Shown: one piece after another, positions 8,707 through 17,443 of the stretch | How the letters are laid out: each line of letters opens with the position of its first letter | How positions within the stretch are numbered: position 1 is the first letter of the stretch | Assembly (NCBI GenBank): GCA_026400395.1 | Contig: JAPLPD010000176.1 | Span: 1 to 50,467, forward strand | DNA: 50,467 nucleotides | Direction of reading: 5' to 3' | Source: Alphaproteobacteria bacterium | GTDB lineage: Bacteria; Pseudomonadota; Alphaproteobacteria; Rhizobiales; Xanthobacteraceae | Made by a program: the position numbers and the translations under genes | Notes under the pieces: model-generated | Database searches by the model: none | Seen by the model: only the letters and a program-made list of their open reading frames with translations | Told to the model about the DNA's origin: nothing

Positions 8707-9198
8707 ATGGACAGTCTGCTCCCGCTTGCTGAAAAGATCGCCGCACGCCTGATCGAGCGCAAGGAAACCGTTTCGGTTGCCGAGGGTTCGTCCGGCGGGT
8801 TGATTTCGGCGGCGCTGCTCGCCGTGCCCGGCGCGTCGGCGTATTACGTTGGCGGCGCAGTAGTCTACACCGGAGCGGCGCGCAGCGCCTTCGCCGAAAT
8901 CAGCCTGGACGAAATGCGCGCGCAAAAAATCCGCCCGGCCAGCGAAGCCTATGCCGCGCTGCTGGCGCAACGCACCCGAGAGCGGCTTCAATCGACGTGG
9001 GCGCTGGCCGAGGCCGGCGCCGCGGGACCATCCGGCAACCGCTACGGAGATCCCGCTGGCCACACCTGCGTCGCCGTCGCGGGACCGACCGCGCGCGCCG
9101 CCACACTGCGAACCGGCAACAGCGACCGGCCCGGCAACATGCGCGCCTTCGCGGCGCGCGCCCTCGAACTGCTGGCGGAGCAGGTCGGCGCGAAATAG
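8707..9198 (+). CDS. CinA C-terminal-domain (PncC-like) protein with altered active site
   Basis: 163 aa, the size of stand-alone nicotinamide-nucleotide amidohydrolase PncC. PncC deamidates NMN to nicotinate mononucleotide in pyridine-nucleotide recycling. The usual active-site signature AES(C/S)TGG reads AEGSSGG here: the position of the PncC nucleophile Ser is Gly and the next residue is Ser. The Lys expected in the following strand (YSNEAK in E. coli) reads YTGAAR. The overall order otherwise fits the fold (SVAEG, GGAVVYTG, GAAGPSGN, a late Arg/Asn helix). It may be an active subfamily using the shifted Ser or a non-catalytic relative. The gene lies 65 bases after the Bug gene. Confidence 0.85.
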   Translation: MDSLLPLAEKIAARLIERKETVSVAEGSSGGLISAALLAVPGASAYYVGGAVVYTGAARSAFAEISLDEMRAQKIRPASEAYAALLAQRTRERLQSTWALAEAGAAGPSGNRYGDPAGHTCVAVAGPTARAATLRTGNSDRPGNMRAFAARALELLAEQVGAK

Positions 9199-9314
9199 AC
9201 AGCGCGATACATGCGCCCGGCGCAGGCCGCTCGCGCGGCGCGTTGTATTGAACCAATCCCGCGCGGACCTGTAAGCTCGCCGCCAAGAGACAATCAACTC
9301 TGGGGAGGAACGTC

Positions 9315-10010
9315 ATGCGCCGGCTGCCCGTTCGCTTTACCCTTGTCCTGCTGGGTGCGCTGTTCGCCGCAACTCCAGCGCTCGCACAAACCGCGGCAAG
9401 CCCGCAAAAAACAGGAACCGCCATGCCGTCCGACATCGATCCGAAATCGGGATTTCGTCTGCCGCTGCCGAATCGCGATGATCTCGACGAAGCGGGCAAG
9501 AAGGCGTTCGACCGCGGCAACGCGCCGGGCGGCACGATCGCCGGGTTGCAGGGCCCGGCGGGCATTCAACTCTACAGCCCGAAAACGGCGGCGCTCTCAT
9601 CGGGGATGAACCGCTATCTGCGCTTCGAGGCCGGCTTCACGCCTCATGAGCGCGAGGTCGCAATCCTCATCACCGCGCGAGAGATGGACAGCCAGTTCGA
9701 GTGGGTGGCGCACGAGCCGGAGGCGCTCAAGGAGGGCGTACCGCAGAGCACAATCGACGTCATCAAATATCGCCGCAGCACCGAGGGCGTCGATTCGACC
9801 GATGCGCTGATCATCGAACTCGGCCGCCAATTGTGGCGCGACCATAAGGTCAAATCGGAAACCTTTGCCCAGTTGAAGACCGTCTTCGGCCCGAACAAGC
9901 TGATCGATCTGGTGATGCTGATGGGGAACTATGCCGGGACCGCAGCATTGTTGGCAGCCGTCGATATGCAACTGCACGCCGGGAAAAAGCCACTGTTGCC
10001 CATTCCCTGA
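9315..10010 (+). CDS. Secreted carboxymuconolactone decarboxylase-like protein
   Basis: 231 aa from ATG 9315, with GGGGAGGAA just upstream. A Sec signal ends at TPALAQ (about residue 25), which is unusual for a CMD-type protein. The core shows RFEAGFTPHEREVAILITAR, QFEWVAHEPEA (the His position typical of CMD relatives) and IDLVMLMGNYAGTAALLAAV. There is no CxxC pair. With the cytoplasmic paralogue at 7096 it suggests processing of the same class of lactone or ring product on both sides of the inner membrane. Function is inferred from fold only. Confidence 0.87.
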   Translation: MRRLPVRFTLVLLGALFAATPALAQTAASPQKTGTAMPSDIDPKSGFRLPLPNRDDLDEAGKKAFDRGNAPGGTIAGLQGPAGIQLYSPKTAALSSGMNRYLRFEAGFTPHEREVAILITAREMDSQFEWVAHEPEALKEGVPQSTIDVIKYRRSTEGVDSTDALIIELGRQLWRDHKVKSETFAQLKTVFGPNKLIDLVMLMGNYAGTAALLAAVDMQLHAGKKPLLPIP

Positions 10011-10072
10011 TACAAGACTTGGCGGCTACAAGACTGGCGGCTTGGCTCAGGGACCCCTTCCCATATGGCACC

Positions 10073-10243
10073 ATGCCGCATATCGGCCTCATGCACGGCG
10101 CATTAGGATTTGCAGTTATATTGCTCATGCCAGCGATCTGGAGGCGACGTGGTTGGGACCGTGGAATTGAGGCGTTCGGCCCGCCTGTCGACGATGCCGG
10201 CACTCCATCCGTTCGCCGCAGCAAGGGCCTGAGCCTCGCATGA
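10073..10243 (+). CDS. Possible small membrane protein
   Basis: 56 aa if read from ATG 10073 (TTG 10019 is an alternative start). One hydrophobic segment, GALGFAVILLMPAIW, is followed by basic residues, which would suit a single-span protein with its C-terminus in the cytoplasm. Its stop overlaps the aminotransferase start as ATGA at 10240, a typical coupling arrangement and the main argument that it is real. There is no good ribosome binding site and no recognised family. Confidence 0.3.
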   Translation: MPHIGLMHGALGFAVILLMPAIWRRRGWDRGIEAFGPPVDDAGTPSVRRSKGLSLA

Positions 10244-11694
10244 CCGACGACACCTCGCTCCCGAGCGTGCCTGCCCAGGGCATCGCGGCCATGTTCGGCG
10301 AGCGTGAAGCCGACCGTTATGAGATGCACGGCCGCCACCTCAACGAGCAGATGGTTCGGGTGCTTCGCACCATCGGCTACGATGTCCGGTTTGGCCGTGG
10401 CGTTGGGCAGTATCTGTTCGACGCGGCGGGAGACCGCTATCTCGATCTGCTGAGCGGCTTCGGCGTGTTCGGCATCGGACGCAATCATCCAGCGCTGCGC
10501 GATGCGCTGAAGGATGTTCTCGACAACGACCTGCCGAACCTCGTGCAACTGGACGTCTCGACGCTGGCCGGCATTCTGGCCGAGCGGCTGCTCGCCCATG
10601 TTCCCTATCTCGACAAGGTGTTCTTCGCCAATTCCGGCGCCGAGGCCGTCGAAGCAGCGATCAAGTTCGCACGCACGGCAACCGGACGGCCGGGGCTAAT
10701 CTTCTGCGATCACGCCTACCACGGCCTGACCATGGGCGCGCTGTCGCTCAATGGCGACGCAATTTTCCGCGACGGCTTCGAGCCGATGCTGCCAGGCTGC
10801 GTCCGGGTCCCCTTCAACGATCTCGCCGCGCTCGAACGGGCGCTTTCCACGCGCGACATCGCCGCGTTCATCGTCGAGCCGATCCAGGGCAAGGGCGTGA
10901 ACATGCCCGCCGCCGGTTATCTGGAGGGGGCGGCCGCGCTCTGCCGGAAGTACGGCACGCTGTTGGTCGCCGATGAAATCCAGACCGGTCTTGGCCGCAC
11001 CGGGCGCTTCATTGCCGTCGAGCATTGGAACGTCGAGCCGGACATGGTGCTGCTGTCGAAATCGCTTTCGGGCGGGCATGTGCCGAGCAGCGCCGTGCTG
11101 ATGCGGCGCAACATCTTCGACAAGATGTTCGACCGGATGGACCGCGCTCTCGTCCACGGCTCGACTTTCGCCAAGAACGATCTGGCGATGGCCGCGGGCA
11201 TCGCCACCCTCGAGGTGATCGAGCGCGAGCGGTTGATAGAAAACGCGGGCCGCATGGGCGACCGCCTGATGCGCGAACTCAGCGCCATGATCCCTCGCTA
11301 CGAGATGCTGCGCGACGTGCGCGGCAAAGGCATGATGATCGGAGTCGAGTTCGGTCCGCCGGAATCGCTCCGGCTCAAGGCTTCGTGGAGCCTGCTGGAG
11401 ACAGCCAACAAGGGACTTTTCTGTCAGCTCATCACCATCCCGCTGTTCAAGGATCACAAGATCCTCTGCCAAGTCGCGGGACACGCGAGCCACACCGTGA
11501 AGCTGCTGCCCGCATTCCTGATCACCGACAAGGATTGCGACTGGATCGTCCGCGCATTCGACGACGTCATTGCCGGCAGCCATCGCGTGCCCGGGGCCAT
11601 CTGGACGCTCGGCAAGACGCTGATCGGCCACGCCGCGCGCAGCCGAAGCCGTCCGGCGGCGTTAGCGGCGCAAGGCACCTCCGCCAACGTTTAA
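10240..11694 (+). CDS. Class III pyridoxal-phosphate aminotransferase
   Basis: 484 aa. Fold-type I, class III pattern: YLDLLSGFGVFGIGRNHPAL, FFANSGAEAVEAAIKFAR (phosphate-binding GA region), CDHAYHGLTMGAL, LLVADEIQTGLGRTG with Asp245 for the pyridine nitrogen, and LLSKSLSGGHVP with Lys274 for the Schiff base. Relatives act on omega-amino acids, ornithine, diamines or amino ketones. The last ~35 residues are Arg/Ala-rich and poorly conserved in appearance. Context (catabolic enzymes, binding proteins) favours amine or amino-acid breakdown, but the substrate cannot be named. An inverted repeat overlaps its stop codon. Confidence 0.93.
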   Translation: MTDDTSLPSVPAQGIAAMFGEREADRYEMHGRHLNEQMVRVLRTIGYDVRFGRGVGQYLFDAAGDRYLDLLSGFGVFGIGRNHPALRDALKDVLDNDLPNLVQLDVSTLAGILAERLLAHVPYLDKVFFANSGAEAVEAAIKFARTATGRPGLIFCDHAYHGLTMGALSLNGDAIFRDGFEPMLPGCVRVPFNDLAALERALSTRDIAAFIVEPIQGKGVNMPAAGYLEGAAALCRKYGTLLVADEIQTGLGRTGRFIAVEHWNVEPDMVLLSKSLSGGHVPSSAVLMRRNIFDKMFDRMDRALVHGSTFAKNDLAMAAGIATLEVIERERLIENAGRMGDRLMRELSAMIPRYEMLRDVRGKGMMIGVEFGPPESLRLKASWSLLETANKGLFCQLITIPLFKDHKILCQVAGHASHTVKLLPAFLITDKDCDWIVRAFDDVIAGSHRVPGAIWTLGKTLIGHAARSRSRPAALAAQGTSANV

Positions 11695-11708
11695 CGCCAA
11701 GGCGTTAA
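11691..11708. promoter_or_regulatory. Inverted repeat at aminotransferase stop
   Basis: TTAACGCC and GGCGTTAA separated by 2 bases, overlapping the TAA of the aminotransferase. A second inverted repeat, TTGGCG with CGCCAA, lies at 11735-11753, 51 bases before the next gene. There is no T-tract, so an operator for the gene at 11804 is as likely as a terminator. Confidence 0.35.
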
Positions 11709-11803
11709 CGAGCCAGCAGAATCGAAACGTCATATTGGCGAATGGAACGCCAACGCGCCTGAGTGCGTTATCTATCAAGCACAACAATCGCCGAGGTGAA
11801 GCC

Positions 11804-12094
11804 ATGACACGAACGCTGACAACCTTTGCCGCCGCCGCGGCCATCGCGATTGCCGCTATCGCCGAGCCTGTTCCCGCCGAAGCTCGCGGTGGCCGGATCG
11901 CCGCTGGTGTAATCGGCGGCCTCGCGGCCGGCGCCATTATTGGCGGCGCAGCCAACGCCTACGGCGCTGGTCCAGGGTACGGGTATTATGGCGGTGGTCC
12001 CGCGTATGTTGCCGATCCCGGTTGCGGCTGGCGTCGTGAACGCTTTTGGGACGGGTATCGCTGGCGCGTTCAGCGGGTCCAGGTCTGCTACTAG
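11804..12094 (+). CDS. Small glycine-rich secreted protein
   Basis: 96 aa from ATG 11804, with GAGGTGA at 11793-11799. A Sec signal (about residues 1-27) is followed by GGRIAAGVIGGLAAGAIIGG, a Gly/Ala stretch that may be a membrane-active hairpin, then Gly/Tyr-rich sequence and a Cys/Trp/Arg C-terminus (GCGWRRERFWDGYRWRVQRV). This pattern is common in small envelope-associated proteins of Hyphomicrobiales with no defined function. It is paralogous in layout to the interrupted gene at 12315. Confidence 0.75.
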   Translation: MTRTLTTFAAAAAIAIAAIAEPVPAEARGGRIAAGVIGGLAAGAIIGGAANAYGAGPGYGYYGGGPAYVADPGCGWRRERFWDGYRWRVQRVQVCY

Positions 12095-12146
12095 CAAGCT
12101 ATGAGCACCCTTTAACGCCCCATTCTGAACCCACATTCAGAAACGG

Positions 12147-12176
12147 CCTTGGCGTCTTGCACTGCAAGATGCCGAG
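12147..12176 (+). terminator. Likely terminator hairpin
   Basis: CCTTGGCGTCTTGC pairs with GCAAGATGCCGAGG, with G-T wobble tolerance, around a 3-base loop. It is followed by GCGTTCGTTTT. It lies 52 bases after the stop of the glycine-rich gene. The T-run is short, so termination is likely but not certain. A small TTCTGAA/TTCAGAA inverted repeat precedes it at 12123-12142. Confidence 0.5.
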
Positions 12177-12314
12177 GCGTTCGTTTTGAGCAAAGATCAA
12201 GTTCAAGATCAAATTTCGGCCAAATTGGTTGGGTCTTATTTTCCTCGGATCGATTTTTTCGCCCAGCTAAAAATTTATCGCGACGGCATCGCCGGACGCA
12301 CCCAGGCGACTCAA

Positions 12315-12656
12315 ATGAGAAAGGTTCTTCTCGCTATCGCAGCCAGCGCGGTGCTGGCGGTCGCCACCTTGGCGCCGACCACAGCGGACGCACGGTGCCG
12401 CGGTTGCGGCGTTGGCCTCGGCGTCCTCGGCGGCCTCGCCGCGGGGGCTGTCATCGGCGGCGCGATCGCCGGCTCGGGTCCGGCCTATGCCTACCCGCAG
12501 ACCTATTATCCGGCAGCCGGCTATCAGCCTTATTCCTAAGGCGCGGCGCCGGCGTATAGCTGCCCCGGCGGCTATTGGGCGAGCCGTCCGATGCGCGACC
12601 CCTACGGCAATGTCGTCGGCTGGAGCCGTCCGCGCTTTTTCTGCCCGGCCTACTGA
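12315..12656 (+). pseudogene. Glycine-rich secreted protein gene interrupted by an in-frame TAA
   Basis: From ATG 12315 the frame gives a signal peptide (to about residue 24), CRGCGVGLGVLGGLAAGAVI and a Tyr/Pro-rich part, then stops at TAA 12537-12539 (74 aa). The same frame continues for 38 sense codons to TGA 12654 and still reads like the family C-terminus: SCPGGYWASRPMRDPYGNVV then GWSRPRFFCPAY, with Cys, Trp and Arg placed as in relatives. The simplest reading is one nonsense mutation (or base-call error) in a 113-residue gene. The truncated 74-aa product would keep its signal and Gly-rich part but lose the cysteine-containing end. A terminator follows the second stop, not the first. Confidence 0.65.
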
Positions 12657-12678
12657 TCGCCGACCTGACGATTTTCAA

Positions 12679-12717
12679 CCCGGCGGATGCGAAAGCGCCG
12701 CCGGGCCTTTCATTTTC
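12679..12717 (+). terminator. Rho-independent terminator
   Basis: CCCGGCGG (12679-12686) pairs perfectly with CCGCCGGG (12698-12705), followed by CCTTTCATTTT. It is positioned 22 bases after the downstream TGA of the interrupted glycine-rich gene, which supports the longer ancestral reading frame. The opposite face could also help end the UPF0114 transcript. Confidence 0.7.
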
Positions 12718-12881
12718 CCCGCTGCATATGCGCCAGAACGTCGGAGGTCGGCCAGCAGTCGAGCCTGAGCCCGTGGCCTTCTGATAGGCGCCGAGCGCTG
12801 CCCGAGTGAGCATGCCGGCAGCCGCTTCGTTTGTCGCGCCGATTGCTGGCCGGCTCGCGGCAAACGCCGACGGCTCCGCCA

Positions 12882-13457
12882 TCAGTGATGCTTTTTCTCA
12901 TAGGCGGTCTGGCCCAGCCAGTCGACGAATGCGATGCCGATGGCCGACAAGATGAAAAGGCCATGGATGATCGTCTGCCACATTACTCCGGTCTCGGTAT
13001 AGACGGTCTTGCCGGAGCCTAGGCTGCCAGCCTCGATGAACGTGCGAAGCAGGTCAATCGACGAGATGCCGATGATCGCCATGGCGAGCTTGATCTTCAG
13101 TACGCTGGCGTTGACGTGGCTCAGCCACTCCGGCTGGTCCGGATGCCGTTCAAGCTCCAGCCGCGACACGAATGTCTCATAGCCGCCGACGATCACCATG
13201 ATCAGCAGGTTGGAGATCATCACCACGTCGATCAGGCCGAGCACGACCAGCATGATCTGCTGCTCGCTGAAATTGAAAGAGTGCAGCACCAGATGCCACA
13301 GCTCTTTCAGAAACAGGATCACGTACACGCCTTGCGCGACGATCAGGCCGAGATAGAGCGGAAGCTGGAGCCAGCGCGAACTGAAGATCAGTTGCGGCAG
13401 CGGTCGCAGCCCAGGGGTGCGCGGCGGCACCTTGGGATCATCGGCAGCCATCGACAT
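12882..13457 (-). CDS. UPF0114 (YqhA-like) inner-membrane protein
   Basis: 191 aa with about four hydrophobic segments: LQLPLYLGLIVAQGVYVILF, IMLVVLGLIDVVMISNLLIM, IKLAMAIIGISSIDLLRTF and IIHGLFILSAIGIAFVDWL. The middle sequence GGYETFVSRLELERHPDQPE matches the conserved loop of the YqhA/UPF0114 family; the end is His-rich (YEKKHH). Function is poorly defined; it is a widespread conserved membrane protein. Its neighbour ettA is read in the same direction 98 bases upstream, so the two may share a transcript. The 160 bases downstream hold no convincing gene. Confidence 0.9.
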   Translation of the reverse strand: MSMAADDPKVPPRTPGLRPLPQLIFSSRWLQLPLYLGLIVAQGVYVILFLKELWHLVLHSFNFSEQQIMLVVLGLIDVVMISNLLIMVIVGGYETFVSRLELERHPDQPEWLSHVNASVLKIKLAMAIIGISSIDLLRTFIEAGSLGSGKTVYTETGVMWQTIIHGLFILSAIGIAFVDWLGQTAYEKKHH

Positions 13458-13555
13458 GAAAACGCCCCATCGTCAGCCGCGAATCAGCGGCGATTGATCG
13501 CGCTATATGCGGTTCGGCTGGGCCGGCATCAAGGCCGGAGACAAACAGCCGCGGC

Positions 13556-15211
13556 TCAGCGGCTGAATTTTTTGTACTTGATCCGGTGAGGGATGACCGA
13601 GTCCGTCCCGAGCCGCCGCATCTTGTCCTTCTCGTAATCCTGGAAGTTGCCCTCGAACCACTCGACGTGGCTCTCGCCCTCGAACGCCAGGATGTGGGTG
13701 GCGATGCGGTCGAGAAACCAGCGGTCATGGCTGATGATGACGGCGCAGCCGGCGAAATCCTCCAGCGCCTCCTCCAGCGCCCGCAGCGTATCGACGTCGA
13801 GGTCGTTGGTCGGTTCGTCGAGCAGCAGCAGGTTGGCGCCGGTCTTGAGCATCTTGGCCAGATGCACGCGGTTTCTCTCGCCGCCCGACAGCGACCCGAC
13901 CTTCTTCTGCTGGTCGCCGCCCTTGAAGTTGAACGCCGAAACGTAGCCGCGGCTGTTCACCTCTTTCTTGCCGAGCAGGATGATGTCCTGACTGTTGGAG
14001 ATTTCCTCCCAGACGTTCTTGTTGCCATCGAGCGCATCGCGCGACTGATCGACATAACCAAGCTGCACGGACTCGCCGACCTTGATGGTGCCGGCGTCGG
14101 GCTTCTCCTGGCCGGTGATCATGCGGAACAACGTGGTCTTGCCCGCGCCGTTCGGACCGATCACGCCGACGATGCCGCCGGCCGGCAGCTTGAAGGTGAG
14201 ATCGTCGATCAGCAAGTTGTTGCCGTAACCCTTCCGCAGATGATCGAAGTCGACCACGTTCTGGCCGAGCCGCTCAGCCACCGGAATAATGATCTGCGCG
14301 GTCTGGGTCTGCTTTTCGCCGGCCTTGCGAAGCAGTTCCTCGTAGCGCTCATAGCGCGCCTTCGATTTGGCTTGGCGTGCTTTCGGCGAGGCCGTGATCC
14401 ATTCCTGCTCGCGCTGCAGCGTGCGCTGATGGGCGGCATCCTCGCGGCCCTCCTGCTCCAGCCGCTTCTGCTTTTGCTTGAGCCACGACGAGTAGTTGCC
14501 CTCGTAGGGAATGCCCTTGCCGCGATCGAGTTCGAGAATCCAGCTTGTGACGTTGTCGAGGAAGTAGCGATCATGGGTGACGATCAGGATGGCGCCCGGA
14601 TAATCGCGCAGATGGCCTTCCAGCCAATGCACCGACTCGGCGTCCAGATGGTTGGTCGGCTCATCTAACAACAGCAGTTCGGGCTGGTTGAGCAGCAGCC
14701 GGCAGAGCGCGACGCGGCGCCGCTCGCCGCCCGAAAGTTTGCTGATGTCGGCGTCGTCCGAAGGACAGCGCAGCGCGTCCATCGCCAGATCGACCTGGGA
14801 GTCGAGCTCCCAGAGGTTCTTGGAGTCGATCTCGTCCTGCAGCTTGGCCATCTCATCGGCGGTTTCGTCGGTATAGTTCGAGGCGATCTCATTGTAGCGG
14901 TCGAGCAGCGCCTTCTTGGCCGCAACGCCCTGCATGACGTTTTCGCGCACCGACAACGCCGGATCGAGCTGCGGCTCCTGTTCGAGATAGCCAACGCGCG
15001 CGCCTTCGGCGACCCAACCCTCCCCGACGAACTCCTTGTCGATGCCGGCCATGATTCGGAGCAAGGTGGACTTGCCCGAGCCGTTGACGCCGAGCACGCC
15101 GATCTTGGCATCCGGGTAGAACGACAGATGGATATTTTCGAGCACCTTGCGGTTGCCCGGGTAGGTCTTGGTCAGACCCTGCATGTGATAGATGAATTGG
15201 CGGCCGTTCAT
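13556..15211 (-). CDS. ettA: Energy-dependent translational throttle protein EttA (ABC-F)
   Basis: 551 aa, close to the 555 aa of E. coli EttA. Two ABC cassettes without membrane domains: first P-loop GVNGSGKS, signature LSGGERRR, Walker [13 protein letters not shown]; second P-loop GPNGAGKT, signature LSGGERNR, Walker [13 protein letters not shown]. Between them is the basic linker with [20 protein letters not shown], typical of the ABC-F P-site tRNA-interaction region. EttA binds the ribosomal E site and gates entry into elongation according to the ATP/ADP ratio. GAGGG shortly before ATG is the ribosome binding site. This is an ordinary conserved gene in an otherwise accessory-looking window. 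Confidence 0.97.
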   Translation of the reverse strand: MNGRQFIYHMQGLTKTYPGNRKVLENIHLSFYPDAKIGVLGVNGSGKSTLLRIMAGIDKEFVGEGWVAEGARVGYLEQEPQLDPALSVRENVMQGVAAKKALLDRYNEIASNYTDETADEMAKLQDEIDSKNLWELDSQVDLAMDALRCPSDDADISKLSGGERRRVALCRLLLNQPELLLLDEPTNHLDAESVHWLEGHLRDYPGAILIVTHDRYFLDNVTSWILELDRGKGIPYEGNYSSWLKQKQKRLEQEGREDAAHQRTLQREQEWITASPKARQAKSKARYERYEELLRKAGEKQTQTAQIIIPVAERLGQNVVDFDHLRKGYGNNLLIDDLTFKLPAGGIVGVIGPNGAGKTTLFRMITGQEKPDAGTIKVGESVQLGYVDQSRDALDGNKNVWEEISNSQDIILLGKKEVNSRGYVSAFNFKGGDQQKKVGSLSGGERNRVHLAKMLKTGANLLLLDEPTNDLDVDTLRALEEALEDFAGCAVIISHDRWFLDRIATHILAFEGESHVEWFEGNFQDYEKDKMRRLGTDSVIPHRIKYKKFSR

Positions 15212-15415
15212 GGTCCCTCGGATCGAAAACCAGCGCTGCGCGCTGCAAGCCGCGCCGATAAGCGCAAATTCAGGAAAAGCTTGCGCTTATTTAATGGCCA
15301 AGCGCGGTGGCGACAAGCAGCTTGCGGGCCAACGGGCAACAAACGGCCTGAACCAGTCATAGCGGCGCACCGAATTACGACTAGATTGGGCCGCTGACAT
15401 CCGGGAGCCTGCTCG

Positions 15416-16294
15416 ATGACCGAAATCGCCTGCGTGGTCGAAGCGCACGACGCGCTGGGCGAAGGCTGCGTGTGGTGCCCTGTGACCAAGCAAGTCTGGT
15501 GGCTCGATATCCGCAAGCCCTGCCTGCAATCCTACGATCCGGTCAGCCGAGACCATCGTGTCTATCCCCTTCCCGGCCAGCACTGCGGTTGCGTGGCGCT
15601 GCGAAAATCCGGCGGTTTTGCGCTGGCGCTGGACGACGGCCTGCACGGCTTCGATCCCGCCAGCGGGAAACTCCAGGCCCTCGTACACGCCGAACCGAAC
15701 GAAGCGGGCAACCGCTACAATGATGGCCGCTGCGACCGGCGTGGCCGGCTGTGGATCGGAACCATGGACATCGCCGTGCGCCGTTCGTCCGGCAGCCTCT
15801 ATCGGATCAGCGCCGACCGCTCAGTGCTGCGGCTGTTCGACGGCATCACCGTGCCGAATTCAATCGCCTTCTCGCCGGACGACCGCACGCTCTATTTCGC
15901 CGACACGCCGCGCCACGTCATCTGGGCGTTCGACTTCAACCTCTATGCCGGGATGATCGGCGAGCGCCGGGTGTTCGCCGACCTCACAGGGCGCCGGAGC
16001 TTTCCCGACGGCTCCTGCGTCGATGCCGAGGGCTTTCTGTGGAACGCCGAATATGGCGGCTATCGCCTGACACGCTATGCTCCGGATGGCCGCATCGATC
16101 GCACCATCGCACTGCCGGTGACCAATCCGACCTGCTGCTGTTTCGGCGGCGAAGCCCTGGATACGCTTTTTGTCACCAGCGCCTGGCCGGCGACGCTGCC
16201 GCAGGACAACCCGGCAATCCCTGCCATGCAGGGCGGACTGCTGGCGCTCGATGTCGGCGTCCGCGGCCTGCCGGAGGCGGCATTCGCCGGATGA
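15416..16294 (+). CDS. SMP-30/gluconolactonase/LRE-family lactonase
   Basis: 292 aa with the six-bladed propeller pattern: LGEGCVWCPVTKQVWWLDI (metal Glu16 in GEG), NRYNDGRCDRRGRLWIGTM, VPNSIAFSPDDRTLYFADT (metal Asn) and FPDGSCVDAEGFLWNAEYGG (metal Asp). These are the ligands of the divalent metal in gluconolactonase and SMP-30. Family members hydrolyse sugar lactones to acids in the cytoplasm or periplasm; no signal peptide here, so cytoplasmic. The 2-hydroxyacid dehydrogenase follows after 76 bases and a FAH-family gene after that, the usual company of sugar-acid or uronate lactone pathways. Confidence 0.92.
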   Translation: MTEIACVVEAHDALGEGCVWCPVTKQVWWLDIRKPCLQSYDPVSRDHRVYPLPGQHCGCVALRKSGGFALALDDGLHGFDPASGKLQALVHAEPNEAGNRYNDGRCDRRGRLWIGTMDIAVRRSSGSLYRISADRSVLRLFDGITVPNSIAFSPDDRTLYFADTPRHVIWAFDFNLYAGMIGERRVFADLTGRRSFPDGSCVDAEGFLWNAEYGGYRLTRYAPDGRIDRTIALPVTNPTCCCFGGEALDTLFVTSAWPATLPQDNPAIPAMQGGLLALDVGVRGLPEAAFAG

Positions 16295-16370
16295 CGACGC
16301 TCCCGCCGTTTGCGTTCCCGCCCCGTTTAAGCATGATGCGCTCCGAACGGCGTAAAAAAGGAGTGCCGAC

Positions 16371-17333
16371 ATGGCCTATCGCTGCGCGATTCTCGACGAC
16401 TACCAGAACGTGGCGCTCAAGCTCGCCGACTGGTCGAAAATAAAGGAGGTCGAGACCAAGGTGTTCACCGAGGCGGTCCGCCGCAGCGAGGCCGACACCA
16501 TCGCCGCTCTGAAGGACTTCGACATCGTCGTGATGATGCGCGAGCGCACCCGCTTTCCTCGCGCGGTGATCGATGGCCTGCCGAAGCTCAAGCTTCTCAT
16601 CACCACCGGGGCCTACAACGCCTCGATCGACATGAAGGCCTGCGCCGAGCGTGGCATCGTTGTCTGCGGCACCACAAGCCACGGCAACCCGACCACCGGC
16701 ATCGCCTTCGGCCTGATGCTCGAACTGACCCGCCGGATCGGCTGGGAGAATGCGCGCATGAAGGCCGGCGAGCACTGGCAGCTCACGCTCGGCATGGACA
16801 TCGAGGGCAAGACACTCGGCCTGATCGGCCTGGGCAAGCTCGGCGCGCGCGCCGCCGGGGTCGGCAAGGCATTCGGCATGAAGGTGCTCGCCTGGAGCCA
16901 GAACCTCACGCCGGATCGCTGCAAGGAGGTCGGCGCCGATTACGTCTCGAAGGACGAGTTGTTCAAGAACGCGGACTTCCTGTCGATCCACGTCCAGCTC
17001 GGCGAGCGCAACCGCGGCCTGATCACCGCTCGCGAACTCGGCCTGATGAAGAAGACGGCCTACCTGATCAACACCTCGCGCGGTCCGATCGTCGAGGAAA
17101 AGGCATTGATCGACGCGCTGAACAAAAAGCAGATCGCAGGCGCCGGCCTCGACGTATTCGACGTCGAACCGCTGCCGCTCGATCATCCGTATCGCAAGAT
17201 GGACAACGTCGTTATTACGCCGCATCTCGGCTACGTCAGTCAACAGAACTACGACAAGTATTATCCCGACATCGTCGAGGACATTCGGGGATTCCTGGAC
17301 GGCAGGCCGGTCCGCGTGATCGCACCGAAGTAG
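16371..17333 (+). CDS. D-isomer 2-hydroxyacid dehydrogenase family protein
   Basis: 320 aa from ATG 16371 after an AAGGAG site. NAD-binding motif LGLIGLGKLGARAAGVGKAF. All catalytic residues are in place: Arg in NTSRGPIVEE, Glu in FDVEPLP, His in ITPHLGY. Expected reaction is NAD(P)H-dependent interconversion of a 2-keto acid and a D-2-hydroxy acid; relatives include glyoxylate, phosphoglycerate and erythronate-type enzymes. The context (lactonase upstream, FAH-family hydrolase downstream) suggests a sugar-acid or related keto-acid route. Compare the degraded paralogue at 24526. Confidence 0.93.
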   Translation: MAYRCAILDDYQNVALKLADWSKIKEVETKVFTEAVRRSEADTIAALKDFDIVVMMRERTRFPRAVIDGLPKLKLLITTGAYNASIDMKACAERGIVVCGTTSHGNPTTGIAFGLMLELTRRIGWENARMKAGEHWQLTLGMDIEGKTLGLIGLGKLGARAAGVGKAFGMKVLAWSQNLTPDRCKEVGADYVSKDELFKNADFLSIHVQLGERNRGLITARELGLMKKTAYLINTSRGPIVEEKALIDALNKKQIAGAGLDVFDVEPLPLDHPYRKMDNVVITPHLGYVSQQNYDKYYPDIVEDIRGFLDGRPVRVIAPK

Positions 17334-17400
17334 AGCTCACGCGCTCCGGCCCGGCAGACAAGGCCCGCACCGTGCTATAGAAAACGGGGGGAAATATCGG

Positions 17401-17420
17401 CGCGGTCGTTCCGGACCGCG
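17401..17420 (+). promoter_or_regulatory. Leader hairpin before FAH gene
   Basis: CGCGGTC (17401-17407) and GACCGCG (17414-17420) form a 7-base stem with a 6-base loop, followed by TCTTTC and then the AAGGGGAG ribosome binding site of the gene at 17444. It may be a weak terminator for the upstream dehydrogenase or a leader structure. Confidence 0.35.
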
Positions 17421-17443
17421 TCTTTCAAGGGGAGCAGACCGCT

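Noticed and set aside
12537-12539. Stop-codon recoding (selenocysteine or pyrrolysine) at the internal TAA.
   Set aside because: UAA is not used for either amino acid, and no supporting RNA structure or machinery is visible.
12451-12882. A leftward frame starting in the UPF0114 stop codon (overlap like TGATG).
   Set aside because: The first ~30 residues are plausible but the rest is antisense to the glycine-rich gene and Arg-rich; no ribosome binding site or family match.
16320-16360. A second REP-like element near GCATGATG before the dehydrogenase gene.
   Set aside because: Only one short arm resembles the element at 22606; there is no matching inverted arm.
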